This document shows, in pieces, positions 10,841-20,716 of a stretch of 21,398 bases of DNA. Each line of letters opens with the position of its first letter. The first letter of the stretch is position 1. The translations under genes were made by a program, and so were the position numbers. Below the pieces are notes generated by a model. That model worked only from the letters and a program-made list of their open reading frames with translations, was not told the DNA's origin and did not search any database. The stretch is taken from contig JAEUBA010000226.1 in NCBI GenBank assembly GCA_018257865.1, forward strand, positions 1-21,398, in the 5' to 3' direction. This stretch comes from Stereocaulon alpinum. Taxonomy: Eukaryota; Ascomycota; Lecanoromycetes; Lecanorales; Stereocaulaceae.

Positions 10841-12060
10841 ATGACTGCACTGCTGCCTCCAGCTCCCAATAGCGTCCTAGCTCCCCATCGAGTCCCAGTA
10901 CCCTCAACCGCCGTTCATGTGAGCCCGTTACGCCCTGGCGCCATGAACTATGGAAGAATCGTCTGGGCGGATGTAGCAAGTAGACCACCTCCTCACGATG
11001 AAGTACTTCAATGTCCAGGGAGGTAACTGCATCGATACGCAAAAGTTTCGCACCGTTGCAATACATGCTACCCTCCTCACAATGGACAAGCGCGAATGGC
11101 TAGCAGGCGTGGGAGTAGGGAATGTGGATTGGCGAGTGCATGTCCGAGAGAGATGTCAAAGATGTGTTATCTTGGCGACAAAGTACTCATTCGGCTACAA
11201 GGGATTGCATGACACAAGCAGGCGGTTGAACTATGGTTCAGACCCTGCGAGGAGTCTATAAGTCTCGGTGAAGATAGCTTGAAGAAGCTGTAGACTTCCT
11301 ACATCGACTAGGTACGATCCTCTCTGCATCTGTCGACGTGGCGCATCCTGCTGACTCGGTTTCCTATCTCGCAGCTCTACATCCACTACTGGAAAATGAC
11401 AACCTCCATCCCTGGAACAACGCGAACCACCAACCACCTGATCTCCACCCGCAGAGTCCTCTACCTGGATATCTACGACAATGCAGCCTGGGTTGTCGTC
11501 GAATGCGATGCATACGTCTGCCAAAACGGTCTCCGTCAAGTCTCCATTCACTAAGGGGGATGGCCCTCTGCCGAACGGAACTTCGAGCGCGATATCATAC
11601 CCACGTCTATGGATAAGAGATGACGTTGGCGCGGTACGATGCGCCTGGTGGTGGATGTCATCAACCAAAAGGGCTGGCGTATGAGCATGGAGGGAGGCAC
11701 ATGCCATATTGGAATTGAAAAGGGCGGAGCAGGCGACGGAGGTACTAGAGGGGATCGCGAAGAGGAAAGGGGCGTCGAATACGAGTGTTGCACTCGGGTA
11801 TGTGATGCATAAGAGCCCATATGTGGTTCTGCTATGAGGAGGGCAGAAGATGGATTCTTGAAAGGAATATGGAGGCTTTGGGATCGAAGCTGAATGACAA
11901 GGATTATGGAAGAGGCTGAGCAAGTTTATGGCTCCTATATCGGATTCCAAATAGCATGCTAAGCGGCGGACTGAAGGTTGCAGTGGCTCACTGTAATAAA
12001 GCTGTATTGAGGCTGTTGGGTCGTATTGACCACGTAATGGAATCCCAGCCCAATCCGCCA
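10841..12060 (+). pseudogene. Aldo-keto reductase pseudogene (aryl-alcohol dehydrogenase/norsolorinic acid reductase-like)
   Basis: Remnant of an NADPH-dependent aldo-keto reductase of the fungal AAD/NorB-like group. No frame is intact, but family blocks follow one another in order on the plus strand. They are the N-terminus MTALLPPAPNSV...VHVSPLRPGAMN (10841 on), QGGNCIDT (about 11016), VILATKYSFGYKG (about 11172; active-site Lys in ATKY), GEDSLKKL then TSYID and LYIHYWKMTTSIP (11270-11410; active-site His in YIHYW), RVLYLDIYDNAAWVV, ERNFERDIIP (about 11572), MTLARYDAPGGG (11620), VLEGIAKRKGASNTSVALGY (11742), NMEALGSKLNDKDY (11866) and MLSGGLKVAVAH (11956). A GTACGA...GCAG intron at 11312-11374 fits between YID and LYI. 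In-frame stops include 11291-11293 (TAG), 11309-11311 (TAG), 11552-11554 (TAA) and 11621-11623 (TGA). At least five frame changes occur. The active-site Tyr region (usually NNY) is unrecognisable. Confidence 0.82.
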
Positions 12061-12200
12061 CATACACAACAGCTATGTATGAAAACAGAAGACCATGGAA
12101 TAACCTGGCCATACCTATCATTGTTACTCGGATCCGCCTGTGGGAACTATGATATCTGGATAGGGAAGCATGAATTACCAGGGAACTTTGGCCCTAATGA

Positions 12201-12922
12201 TTGGACAGCAAGTTGGAGGCGGCAAGTTCGGACTGTTCTGTTCTCATAACAGGTTTCACGAAATCGAACGCTCTGAACGTCCACACCGAAGACAAAGCAG
12301 TGCTTGACAGGCCATGGGACAACGTAACGCAGCTTTTGACTCTGATCTTGCATGGCTTTACAGCTGCTCGAGAAGATTCCCGGCCTAAAACTCCTCCACA
12401 TTCAAGAACATGAAAAGACTGATGATACTGGTAAAAGTTCCTTCTACCAGAGAGTGCATACACGGCTCTCGCCTGCCTGTGTTACAAGTACTCTTCTAGC
12501 CATCCCGGGCACTTTAGTCGAGCTGGTGATAGGTGACTGTACGAGCACTACCGGGCCTTATTACCACGCTTTCCGATTGGATCCGAGTCAACTCAGAGCT
12601 CTGCGAGCTCTGAAGGTGATCGAGCAATGTTTCTCTCTCTTTTCAGAACCAGACCCCCTAACGAATAGCATTTGCAGACATCTTCCGTCCACTCTACAAG
12701 AGCTTAACGTACATAATGAAAGTCAGTGAGATGTTAGCTACTGCTAATTCCTCTTAGATGAAAATCCGGACTTGATGGTGCGCTCTGCTCAGCATGTGGT
12801 TCGAAGCGCATTGGAAGCAATTAGAGGCTAAGGATTACATTTTCGATTCCACCGCGATTGCGCTTAGCGTTGTTGTGAGGCAGCCTAAGGGGAAGGGGAA
12901 GGGAGGCAAGTGGCAAGCTTAG
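12201..12922 (+). pseudogene. Broken leucine-rich coding remnant (possibly F-box/LRR-like)
   Basis: Three plus-strand segments read like parts of one protein but lie in different frames. The first, at about 12201-12350, includes KAVLDRPWDNVTQLLTLIL. The second, 12352-12729, contains leucine-rich patches such as LLEKIPGLKLLHIQEH, TLVELVIGDC, LDPSQLRALRALKV and LPSTLQELNVHNES. The third, ending at TAG 12922, reads WFEAHWKQLEAKDYIFDS and ends in a lysine/glycine-rich tail. Between the second and third, the second frame continues past two stops into DENPDLMVRSAQHVVRSAL. Irregular leucine spacing with repeated ...LPSTLQEL-like phrases is typical of fungal F-box/LRR proteins, but no F-box itself was found upstream. 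It starts about 140 bp after the aldo-keto reductase remnant. Undetected introns could join some pieces; I think a pseudogene is more likely. Family assignment is weak. Confidence 0.38.
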
Positions 12923-14812
12923 AGCCAATGAGCCTGAGATGCTAATTGGACAGGCGGAAGTTATCTTTATGCCTGAGATTGCACTTCAATATATGCGAGG
13001 TTACAGAGCTGCAGGTTGACGTGACGGCGTCCTGATTCTACAGGCCCTTGTTGGCATGAAAGTGCTTTTAAAACGCCAATCTCGCTCCCCAGTCTTACGA
13101 ATCAAGCCCTTACGGTGATCAGATGTGCTGTCTCTCCATCCTGCAATTCTCATGGTGATAGTGTAATGAAGCTTCGCGCAAAGGGCTTGCATCCCTTTAT
13201 TGAATGCCTTGGCCCATGTCATTCGGACAGCGTCTCGTAGGATTCGGCTAGGAGTTGAACCAGTCCATAATTAGCGTCTTCATGAACGTCTCAAAAAGCG
13301 TCATCAAGCATGTCTCAAACACATAGGTTATGTTATAGTCAGATGTGCTGCTTCTATTACTCCAAGGCTTTCAGTTGACCTCCGCCGGTAGCTCATTGAT
13401 ATTCCACTTCCACTGCTCATATACGGCAGATCCTCCCGCATAGGCGGATCGATAATCAAGGTCATTGAAGCGCCATCGGTCCGGTTTTCACGATTGATGG
13501 CGTAGACTTCGTACCTGCCGCTCTTTGTCCTTGGACGTTGGTCAGACCTTCCCTAAAGTTGTCCATGCTCAATTATCACTTATATTAACCTCTACGCGGA
13601 GAAGCTGGGAAGCGATGCATCAACTTCGTTATCGATAGCAATCATACCATGGAAGTGTTCTCACATATCCGAGGAGAATAGAAAGAGGATATTCAAGATG
13701 TTCAAGGACTTCATCCTTTTTCTAGCACAAACTCTAATGTGCTAATAGAGCGTCCTCACATTGATGTCGGAAGACTGCGAAAAGCAGACATTGTGTAGAA
13801 GGCCATTTGATTAGCAATACATGATGTGATGATTCGGGCCAACGATTACGATACTCAGCTTCGACCAGGCTTCATACTTGACAAATTGTGTACGCCCAAA
13901 CAGGTTCAGCCGTCTGCAGCAAGTAGACCTAGGGATGTTCGACCATACTTCAATTACCTCATTGAAGATGCAGTTGATGGCCGTGGGTCTTCATGTTGCG
14001 GTTTGAACGTGCGGTAGATTTCTGTCCACGTGCTCTGGGCGACTGTTCCTTACTATGTGTGAGGAGTTTTGCTATGAATGAGACTATGTGAATGGTGGAA
14101 GGGATCGTGGGTCTGAATATCACTGTGCCGAAGTATATCGCCGCTGTCTTAGTAAGGCGTACACGATCCTTCGTTATTGATCGTTAGAGATCCAAATGCC
14201 GTCCTCTACTCGCAACTTTGCTGAAGTATTGAAGTACGAAAGCGGCTGGAAGCGTCCCTGGGTATATGCATCTCGAATGGAATTGCTAACACTTCACAAT
14301 CCTCCCATGACTTTGAGACTTGCAAGGTGGAGACTTTAGCCATTACTCACATCACCACGCTGTACAATCCATGCATAATACCTCACATACATCGCTGGGC
14401 AGATGATGGGGAGTATGGTTAGGATATCATGACGGCGCTGTCTCGGCATGGCTAGGAACCGAAACTGAGGAGACGTAGGCGGATATTGCCACCAAAAAAT
14501 TGCGCCCATTGGACGAAGAAGGTACCTGGCACGAGTAGAGACGAAAACCATGTTATTACCAGCTGGAATGAAAAATAATAGAGCTTGGTTAAATGAAGCA
14601 TAAATGATGGCGGAAGACCATAAGGACTTGCTCCAAAGTTGCTACTTGTGGAATGACATCCTATGATCATCGATCATTCTCGAGAATATTTCCATGCCTA
14701 CTTCAAGAACTCTGACAGTATGACTGAGTACCACCTATCTCGACCACAGCATCCTTCCAAAGATCGCTAGTTCAGCATGTCATACAGTCTTTTGAGGGGC
14801 TCTTCAAGCCCA
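12923..14812. other. Gene-poor stretch with possible relics
   Basis: No intact gene. Apart from the minus-strand fragment at 13371-13558 listed separately, short frames at 13001-13222, 13826-14017, 14336-14551 and 14452-14670 have no firm motif. The 14452-14670 minus-strand frame has one hydrophobic stretch but cannot be assigned. No repeats or RNA genes recognised. Confidence 0.35.
13371..13558 (-). pseudogene. Possible C-terminal gene fragment, unidentified
   Basis: Read on the minus strand, one frame gives PRTKSGRYEVYAINRENR and, after a one-base shift near 13485, continues as RWRFNDLDYRSAYAGG then SAVYEQWKWNINELPAEVN and a TGA at 13373-13371. The aromatic- and charge-rich composition looks protein-like on both sides of the shift. 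I do not recognise the family. An in-frame TAG and a lack of a start upstream suggest a relic. Confidence 0.22.
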
Positions 14813-16618
14813 TCACGGGTCGGCGTCATCCGCTAAAGATACCTCGCCCACGTCCAAGATTGTGTGGTTCTTGTCTTTGTCATTGTTATAGTCTCGAGAT
14901 TCTGTGCGTGCGGTAATGAAGCCAGCAAAGTAGCTAGAGATATCGTGGCCATCTCCAAGGGTACTCGTAAGCCCAACCATGCCATCGGGTCTCAGAACGA
15001 TTATGGCGGGTTTCTCAGTCGCAACGCCATACCTCACGTGCGCAGAGCCGTCGATGTCATAAAATGCGTCTCCGAAACATGGGACCCCGAGATACTCATC
15101 TGGAGATCCGGCTTCGTTGTTACCAGTAATGATGGTGAGACACTGGTAGAAATCGGCTGAATAGTGCCTGAAGCTTTCCGGACCATCGAAAAATTGCCGC
15201 CACTCCCTAACGGCGTCCCTAGTCTTGTTGGGATCACCGCAAAAGAAGAGAATGGTGAATTTTCCATTGAACCTCCATAATGACTGCAGTCGTAGCGGTA
15301 CCCGAATTCCAGGTCGTTGTAAGAGCACATCCGGAGCTCGCTGTCCAGGCTCTACTCTCAGGGTCTCATCTGAACTCGAGCAAGCGACAAGCAGACCATC
15401 TTGAGGATAGGAAATTCCTAGTCCCGTGTACAACGCAACATTTGCTTCGTAGGTCTCAGTTAGTATCTTATTCGGATCTGCGTCAGGATCACCCTTGAAT
15501 TGTTCTGGTATTTCACCACCTGTCACAACCGAGATGATCTTGTCTTGTTCGATAATACGTTGTGCGATTGGTCGACGTTCAGTGGCGTAAGTCTCGAGCA
15601 AATCGTCACAGAGCCAACCATTGAGATGTCCCGCTAGCTTCCACGAGAGATTGACAGCGTCATGTAAACCCGTATTCATTCCCTGCGCAGCACCCGAAGA
15701 ATGCGTATGTGCTGCATCTCCGGCAATGAACACGCGATCATTGGCTCTGTACTTAGCTGCTAGATGCTGCCCAACAGAATACACGGTCCACCAATCAACG
15801 GTCTTGAATTCGAGACTAAAGGGTTTCAGTGCCTTTTTCGCCTCTGCAATAACTTCGTCTCGGGTGATGCTATTCCAACGCTCATGAAAGAGCCTTTTCG
15901 GAAGTGCGAAGCCGACTCTCGTTGCTCCATGGTCAAGACATGTCCACAGTATGGAACCATGGCTTGCTGATTGTATGCCACAAAGGCCTATCCGGGCTTC
16001 CGGCATGTCGGTTTCAACGATTCCATCAATGCGAATCCAATGGCGATCACTACGATCTCCTTCGAATACAAGGCCAGCTAAACTGCGTACCGTTGAGCGT
16101 CCTCCATCGGCGCCGATGATGTACTTGCTCCTTACTACTAATCGGCCATGGTCTGCAGTATCGATGATCGACCTCACCACTGAGTCCTCACCATGCTTGA
16201 TGAGTGAGAAATCTGCTAGGTGAGCTCCGTAGTGAACACCAGTCTTGCTGTACCTCTCATACCCTTGACGTATGATATCTTCGGTATATCTTTGCCGGCA
16301 CAAAAGACAATAGTCGAAGAATGTGTCGGTGATGTTGGAGGAAGGCGTGGTCTTACTCTCGATTCTCTTTCCGTCTTTGTATGACTCTCGGCCCCGCACT
16401 ACAAAACCAATCTGTCCTAACGAATCTGCTAGGTCCAATTGATCGAGCATCTCTAGCGTTCGAGGTGCTATCATGACTGCTCGTCCGTACAAAGTCTGCT
16501 TAGCTCTGTCATGTTGTTCCACGATATAAGTTGAGACTCCATAGCGCGCAAGGCAATAGGCGGTCAGTAGGCCGACGGGGCCGCCGCCGCAGATAAGGAC
16601 GTCCACTTCTCGCTCCAT
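14813..16618 (-). CDS. FAD-dependent phenol 2-monooxygenase-like aromatic hydroxylase
   Basis: Intact, intronless 601-residue flavoprotein of the group A aromatic hydroxylases. The family inserts one oxygen atom into phenolic rings using NAD(P)H and O2; here the substrate is unknown, either an aromatic catabolite or a polyketide-type phenol. Visible motifs are the Rossmann loop VDVLICGGGPVGLLTAY (5-21) for the FAD ADP part, the GADGGRSTVR motif (169-178) linking FAD and NAD(P)H, and RVFIAGDAAHTHSSGAAQG (295-313), the GD motif contacting the FAD ribityl chain, followed by MNTGLHDAVNLSWKL. Residues about 416-575 form the thioredoxin-like C-terminal domain of phenol hydroxylase (VEPGQRAPD, ITGNNEAGSP, VLRPDGMVGLTS). 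The length fits the family (about 580-660). ATG 16618 is the first ATG in frame; the open frame extends upstream only through a GTG. No signal peptide is seen. It is the only apparently functional enzyme near the two dead tailoring genes. Confidence 0.94.
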   Translation of the reverse strand: MEREVDVLICGGGPVGLLTAYCLARYGVSTYIVEQHDRAKQTLYGRAVMIAPRTLEMLDQLDLADSLGQIGFVVRGRESYKDGKRIESKTTPSSNITDTFFDYCLLCRQRYTEDIIRQGYERYSKTGVHYGAHLADFSLIKHGEDSVVRSIIDTADHGRLVVRSKYIIGADGGRSTVRSLAGLVFEGDRSDRHWIRIDGIVETDMPEARIGLCGIQSASHGSILWTCLDHGATRVGFALPKRLFHERWNSITRDEVIAEAKKALKPFSLEFKTVDWWTVYSVGQHLAAKYRANDRVFIAGDAAHTHSSGAAQGMNTGLHDAVNLSWKLAGHLNGWLCDDLLETYATERRPIAQRIIEQDKIISVVTGGEIPEQFKGDPDADPNKILTETYEANVALYTGLGISYPQDGLLVACSSSDETLRVEPGQRAPDVLLQRPGIRVPLRLQSLWRFNGKFTILFFCGDPNKTRDAVREWRQFFDGPESFRHYSADFYQCLTIITGNNEAGSPDEYLGVPCFGDAFYDIDGSAHVRYGVATEKPAIIVLRPDGMVGLTSTLGDGHDISSYFAGFITARTESRDYNNDKDKNHTILDVGEVSLADDADP

Positions 16619-18117
16619 ACCTATTGAATCTCTTAGAGATGAAGTCACGATCACCCAAGGAACCCAATTATCTCGACCAATTTAGGAGTCCGTTATTGAG
16701 GTTGAGACTTTAAGCAAGATGGAAGAGGTGGAACGGTATTCCCTCAATCATTGCTAATCTATCATTTGCTGACTGCGCATGCGGACTTTTTGGAAGCGAT
16801 CCAATCAATTTGTCGAAACAAGCCGGGTATAGGGCCATCCCTGAGATCAGGGGCTGAAGGAGTAAGCCATAGAAGCTCATCTCACAACCCCATCGATTGT
16901 TCAGTACGCAAGAGCAGAAGGCGAGTCTCACGGCAGGAAGTGATAATGACAACACAATGTCCGGTCTTCCAAAGCTTGTAGCTATTGGTGTCTTTTGGTA
17001 AAGTCTCCGGAGCAACCGAGACTCCTAGATCTATGGCTGAGATGGAAGTACAAAACGATGAGCAAAACAGCAAGTGTTACAGAGGATTCAGCGGTCTTCA
17101 AATCTTGGGACAGACTTCTTGTCATTCTGAGTTCCTGGAAATTGACTTTGCAATGGCACAAGAGGGCTTTAGATTCACAAAGGCCCTTGCTGATCGTGTG
17201 ATTTGTCTGGAACGTCTTCACCAGGCTGATGTTCAACCAAATTCGGTCACTCCGTCAAGGACTCGTCATCGAGAGCCTTCGTTTCAATGATCATATGCAG
17301 TCTAGGCACTCTTAGAGCCTAGACTGCTGGCATGTAGGAGCAGCGGGTGGGGACATTGTTTCGGTCTCCTATGTTATGCCGACCAACAGCGGTTCTTGAA
17401 GTCATTTGGTCACGGATGCGAATATGGAGAGTAGCAGATAACCATATCTAGTGGTGCATAGGCCTTACCGCATGCTGTTACTCTGCCGTGTCAGATCTTC
17501 TCCTCAAATGAGTGCCGTGCTTGTTGCGATTGCTGGAGACCTGCTTTGCAAGTCCTGTGAATTTACTACTCAACCCGGCTTATTCAAATCTATCAAAGCG
17601 AATTACTCTGCTGTTAAGAGAACCCTGAGAGAGAGAGACGTTGACCTTTAATTTCTTGGATTTCATCGGTTGAAGTAGCGTATGAGGCAATTCTAAGATA
17701 TAGTGAAATGTGTATATTAAAACGTGTCTTTGTGGAGGACCTAGCCAAGACAATCTTCATCATGATCCTTTGGTGATCCACAGATATGAGATTACCAGAC
17801 ATTTTTTGTGCCGTCCAGAAACACCTATCGTGTGTCCACAGCTGCTACCAGCTCACGAAGTCCTTCTTCTGGCGAAAACAGTCCAAGAGTGAAACGCCTT
17901 TCACTTCTAAAATCGTATTGGGTCACCTTTTTTTGGTCTAAATTAGATTATCGCAGGGGAGTATAGAAATGTGTAAGCCTAGGCTGTGATACATTAAGAA
18001 CGCACTGATCATTCCACATTCCTGATTCATTGTCAGCGTATTTCCAACGAAGAGGATGACGAAACCATGCTCATACGTACTCATTTTGCATCAATCGTTC
18101 CAGTTGACTGCAGGAAA
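16619..18117. other. 1.5 kb intergenic stretch, no supported gene
   Basis: The left part is the promoter and leader of the monooxygenase; a perfect 6+1+6 inverted repeat ATCTCT-T-AGAGAT sits at 16628-16640, just before its ATG. A 101-codon plus-strand frame at 16985-17290 and a 101-codon minus-strand frame at 16710-17015 have no recognisable motif. A strong hairpin at 17297-17327 is listed separately. Near 17976 there is a short AGCCTAGGCT palindrome. Confidence 0.4.
17297..17327. repeat. Perfect 11 bp inverted repeat (hairpin)
   Basis: GCAGTCTAGGC at 17297-17307 is the exact reverse complement of GCCTAGACTGC at 17317-17327, separated by nine bases in which a CT/AG pair could extend the stem after one mismatch. 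It lies just after the end of an unassigned plus-strand frame (stop at 17290) and away from any supported gene. It could be a transcript-end structure, a tiny foldback element or a palindromic binding site. Nothing in the context decides between these. Confidence 0.6.
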
Positions 18118-19410
18118 TCATCTTGATTTGCGGAATAGGAAAAGTAGAAACCAGGCCAGCATGACATAGCCAGCCATGTACTCCATGCCTCCAATCCGTA
18201 GAACCCCAGAAGTTTCGGGAGAGGCCATTCTCGCTCTAAGCATTCGGCCTGGGAAGGGAGTTATAGTCTGTGTGCCGTTCAAGTGCCATGTCTCCATATG
18301 TTGGTAGTCTTTGGGCGCTCGCTCAGCCCCACTTATCAAATGGTGGTACTCGAAGTCGTAGCAGTCATCAGTGACATTGATGTTACAGAATGGATACGTC
18401 ATTCGGGTATCCATGTCACAGAAAGTCTGCTCGTCGAGATGCACAAAGTCCGGACCCCAGGAAGTGGGGCTAGCGCAGATTGCGTGTGCGCTATGACGAT
18501 CACTCGAGGATGTCACAAGCTTCTGGAAACCTTGGGTCAGGCCACCACGACGAACCAAGGGCATGCTCGAAAAGTTAAGGGCTGCATCGGAGCCGTTCCA
18601 TAGCTGAAAAGTCCCTCCATAATCCGTTGGAGGGGTAAGACCATGAGTTGAACTCTCGAAAACCAGGGTCGGGTATGTGCACCAGGAATATTGCTCGTCT
18701 GCGGTGATATTGCGCTCCTCGCCTGCCTCGCCTTTCTTCATGTTGGCTTTCTTTGAATGGGAGCTAAAGTCCTCCATGTGGATTTGAAGCGCGGCAGTTC
18801 TTAAGCCATTGGAGTGGTCGGCATCTATCCAGGTACAATCTGGGATGGCAGTCAATTGGCAAGCAAGAGGTGACTTTGTAATTCAAGATTACTCACTTGG
18901 TTTATGGCCGTTGTCTCCAACGATAATGTTGGAATAATACCAATTCATGTCACAAAACGCGCCGTAGTCACCCAGCCATGCACGTTTCGTCCCATCAGCC
19001 CACGTTTGAGCAATGTCGGCGATACAGATAGCATCTTTCCAGGCAACAATCTGTAAGTATGTTGCCTGCTGGCCTTGACCTCTATCTTGTATCACAACAT
19101 AATCTTCAAAGGAGCCACTTGCAATGTATCTATCTAACTCCCAGTCTGAATGGCCTATAGCTTCTCCATTCTCATTGAAGGCTAGAACTAGTGGAGCTCG
19201 GCCATCTGCGTTGAAGAGTCTTTCTGTGCCGTCAGGGCTTGGACCATTTAGAGCCACTTGAATGCGTATTGCTGAATTTTCTCCTCTGTGATCAGTATCG
19301 GGTATCTGATTTTCGATCATCAGGATGAAACTAATGATTCCATTGAACAGCCCAAATGGGGTTGCGAAAGAGGCTAGTGTTAAAGCTGGTGCGGCCGCTA
19401 CCGCTGCCAT
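18118..19410 (-). CDS. Uncharacterised membrane-anchored, glycosylation-site-rich protein, 2 exons
   Basis: Exons 19410-18897 and 18839-18118, with a 57 bp GTGAGT...CCAG intron at 18896-18840, give 411 residues without a stop. The N-terminus (about residues 5-32) is hydrophobic and could be a signal peptide or anchor. The C-terminus has one hydrophobic segment (about 393-407) followed by RKSR, suggesting a type I-like membrane topology. Six N-glycosylation sequons lie between (N172, N215, N253, N260, N326, N359) with eight cysteines. Recognisable blocks are QQATYLQIVAWKDAICIADI, then WADGTKRAWLGDYGAFC with NWYYSNIIVGDN (137-166), CTWIDADHSNG after the intron, HSAHAICASPTSWGPDFV (287-304) and TYPFCNINVTDDCYD. 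Similar WADG...WLGD...WYYSN and C...GPDFV...FC...C patterns occur in uncharacterised secreted fungal proteins as I recall them, but I know of no function. ATG 19410 begins the conserved region and lies about 125 bp downstream of a TATA-like box. Confidence 0.85.
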
Positions 19411-20716
19411 GGTTGCAGAATCACGCAGAGAGATACAATCAATATAAGGGAGAAGGATACGAAAAGTTGTAAACGAGAATGGTGCGATGTATGGTAAGGG
19501 AGAAGTGAAGATGGGAGAGAGATTGGAGAACCCTTTTTTATATGAAAATATCAAGGCCAAGCGCGACTTACATGTGAAAAGATCAATTGCTCTCATGTAA
19601 GTCCATGTGGAAACCCCCGCAGAACTTGGAATCTAATGCGTAATTCTTGAAAATACAAGTACCCTCGCAAACTTTCTCAGCCGCTATTCTCATTGGCGAG
19701 AGCTTTGGGAACGCCTGATCGATATCAAACGTCACTCGACCACCATCTCGCTCTTAATGTCGTATTTCAGACCCCAATCTGCTGACTTTTCGAGAGTGAT
19801 TGCGTTCACTATCAGCTCAAGCGTTGTAGACGTCACATTGAGTTCAGGGCGCAGAAACGACATGCTTGTGGGTTCTGTTCCATACGGTTGGGGTGTCATC
19901 ATGAACGTATCATGTGGATGTTGAAAACGGAGGAGGAAAGAGTGTTGTAATAAATGGGAAGAGGTCTGTAGGCGAAAGTTGCGCATTTTGCGCTTGATTC
20001 TTGGCCCTCGGGCTCCGTCATGTGGCGTTGCTTAGCGGGCCCTACCAGTTCGGTCCCAGGCTCCATCCACTAAGGATCTCCTGAGGCGCCTCCTAAACAA
20101 CTCACAAAGAGCAAATCTTTGCGGGGGCTCACGACCTGCAAGAGCAGTCTGCGTTTCAGCTGCTCCACTGGATTAGTATGCGTCAGCTTGAATGCGTCAC
20201 ATGACTTTCTGACCGCGCATGTGATTGTACGTGTGCATCTTGATTCTAACATTGGACTACCTGCTCCTTCCTCAAAGCCCAATTCCCTTCACACAAGGTA
20301 CCAATCCGAGCAGAGTGCACTCTCTCGAAGTCAAGTATCATTGAGATATGGAGACTCATCGGCCCGGTAGGCCATCCCGCTAGCACTTTTTCACTCGCCT
20401 TCATCATGAGCCTGTCCTTCCCATGCGAAAGCTCGAGTTTGACTACCGTTTGCGCCTTGTCACGATTACGGTGTGCCGCAATGGGCAAATAGTCACATCA
20501 AATATTTTCAACTTTAATTTTGAACTTTTATTTCTAAAACCTACCCCACCACATTTGCAATTATCAATAATCCAGCAACTACACCACCACCAGCTATTAA
20601 CTGTCTATTAACGTGACTCAAATAGTTGTTTCTATACGCAATAAACCATTGCTGGAGGTCAGAACTATGCGCCGTCGTCTCTCGCCACCGTACATATCGC
20701 CGCCGGAAATAGGTGA
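19411..20716. other. Upstream region, no supported gene
   Basis: This holds the promoter of the 411-residue protein gene. A minus-strand 84-codon ATG frame at 19732-19986 has two ordinary-looking halves but no known motif and no visible splice partners, so it is not called as a gene. Bases 20485-20640 turn AT-rich with a CA/CCA-rich patch (near 20580-20595) that has not been RIP-mutated and could be the 5' leader of the element that follows. Confidence 0.4.
19535..19542 (-). promoter_or_regulatory. TATA-like box of the 411-residue protein gene
   Basis: On the minus strand the sequence reads TATAAAAA, about 125 bp before ATG 19410. Position and sequence fit a core promoter element; no transcription start is known. 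Confidence 0.4.

Noticed and set aside
11231..12121. A stop-free 296-codon minus-strand frame
   Set aside because: It is in exact antisense codon register with part of the aldo-keto reductase remnant, has a composition typical of antisense translation (rich in His, Pro, Ser) and no recognisable motif. The plus-strand reading matches a known family block by block.
13236..13266. A possible tRNA T-arm-like GGTTCAACTCC on the minus strand
   Set aside because: No matching acceptor, D-arm or anticodon stem could be laid out around it.
16985..17290. A 101-codon plus-strand frame beside the hairpin
   Set aside because: No homology is recognised, it overlaps another open frame on the same strand, and its length is plausible by chance.
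19732..19986. An 84-codon minus-strand ATG frame
   Set aside because: No motif, signal peptide or splice partner is visible, so it cannot be separated from a chance frame.
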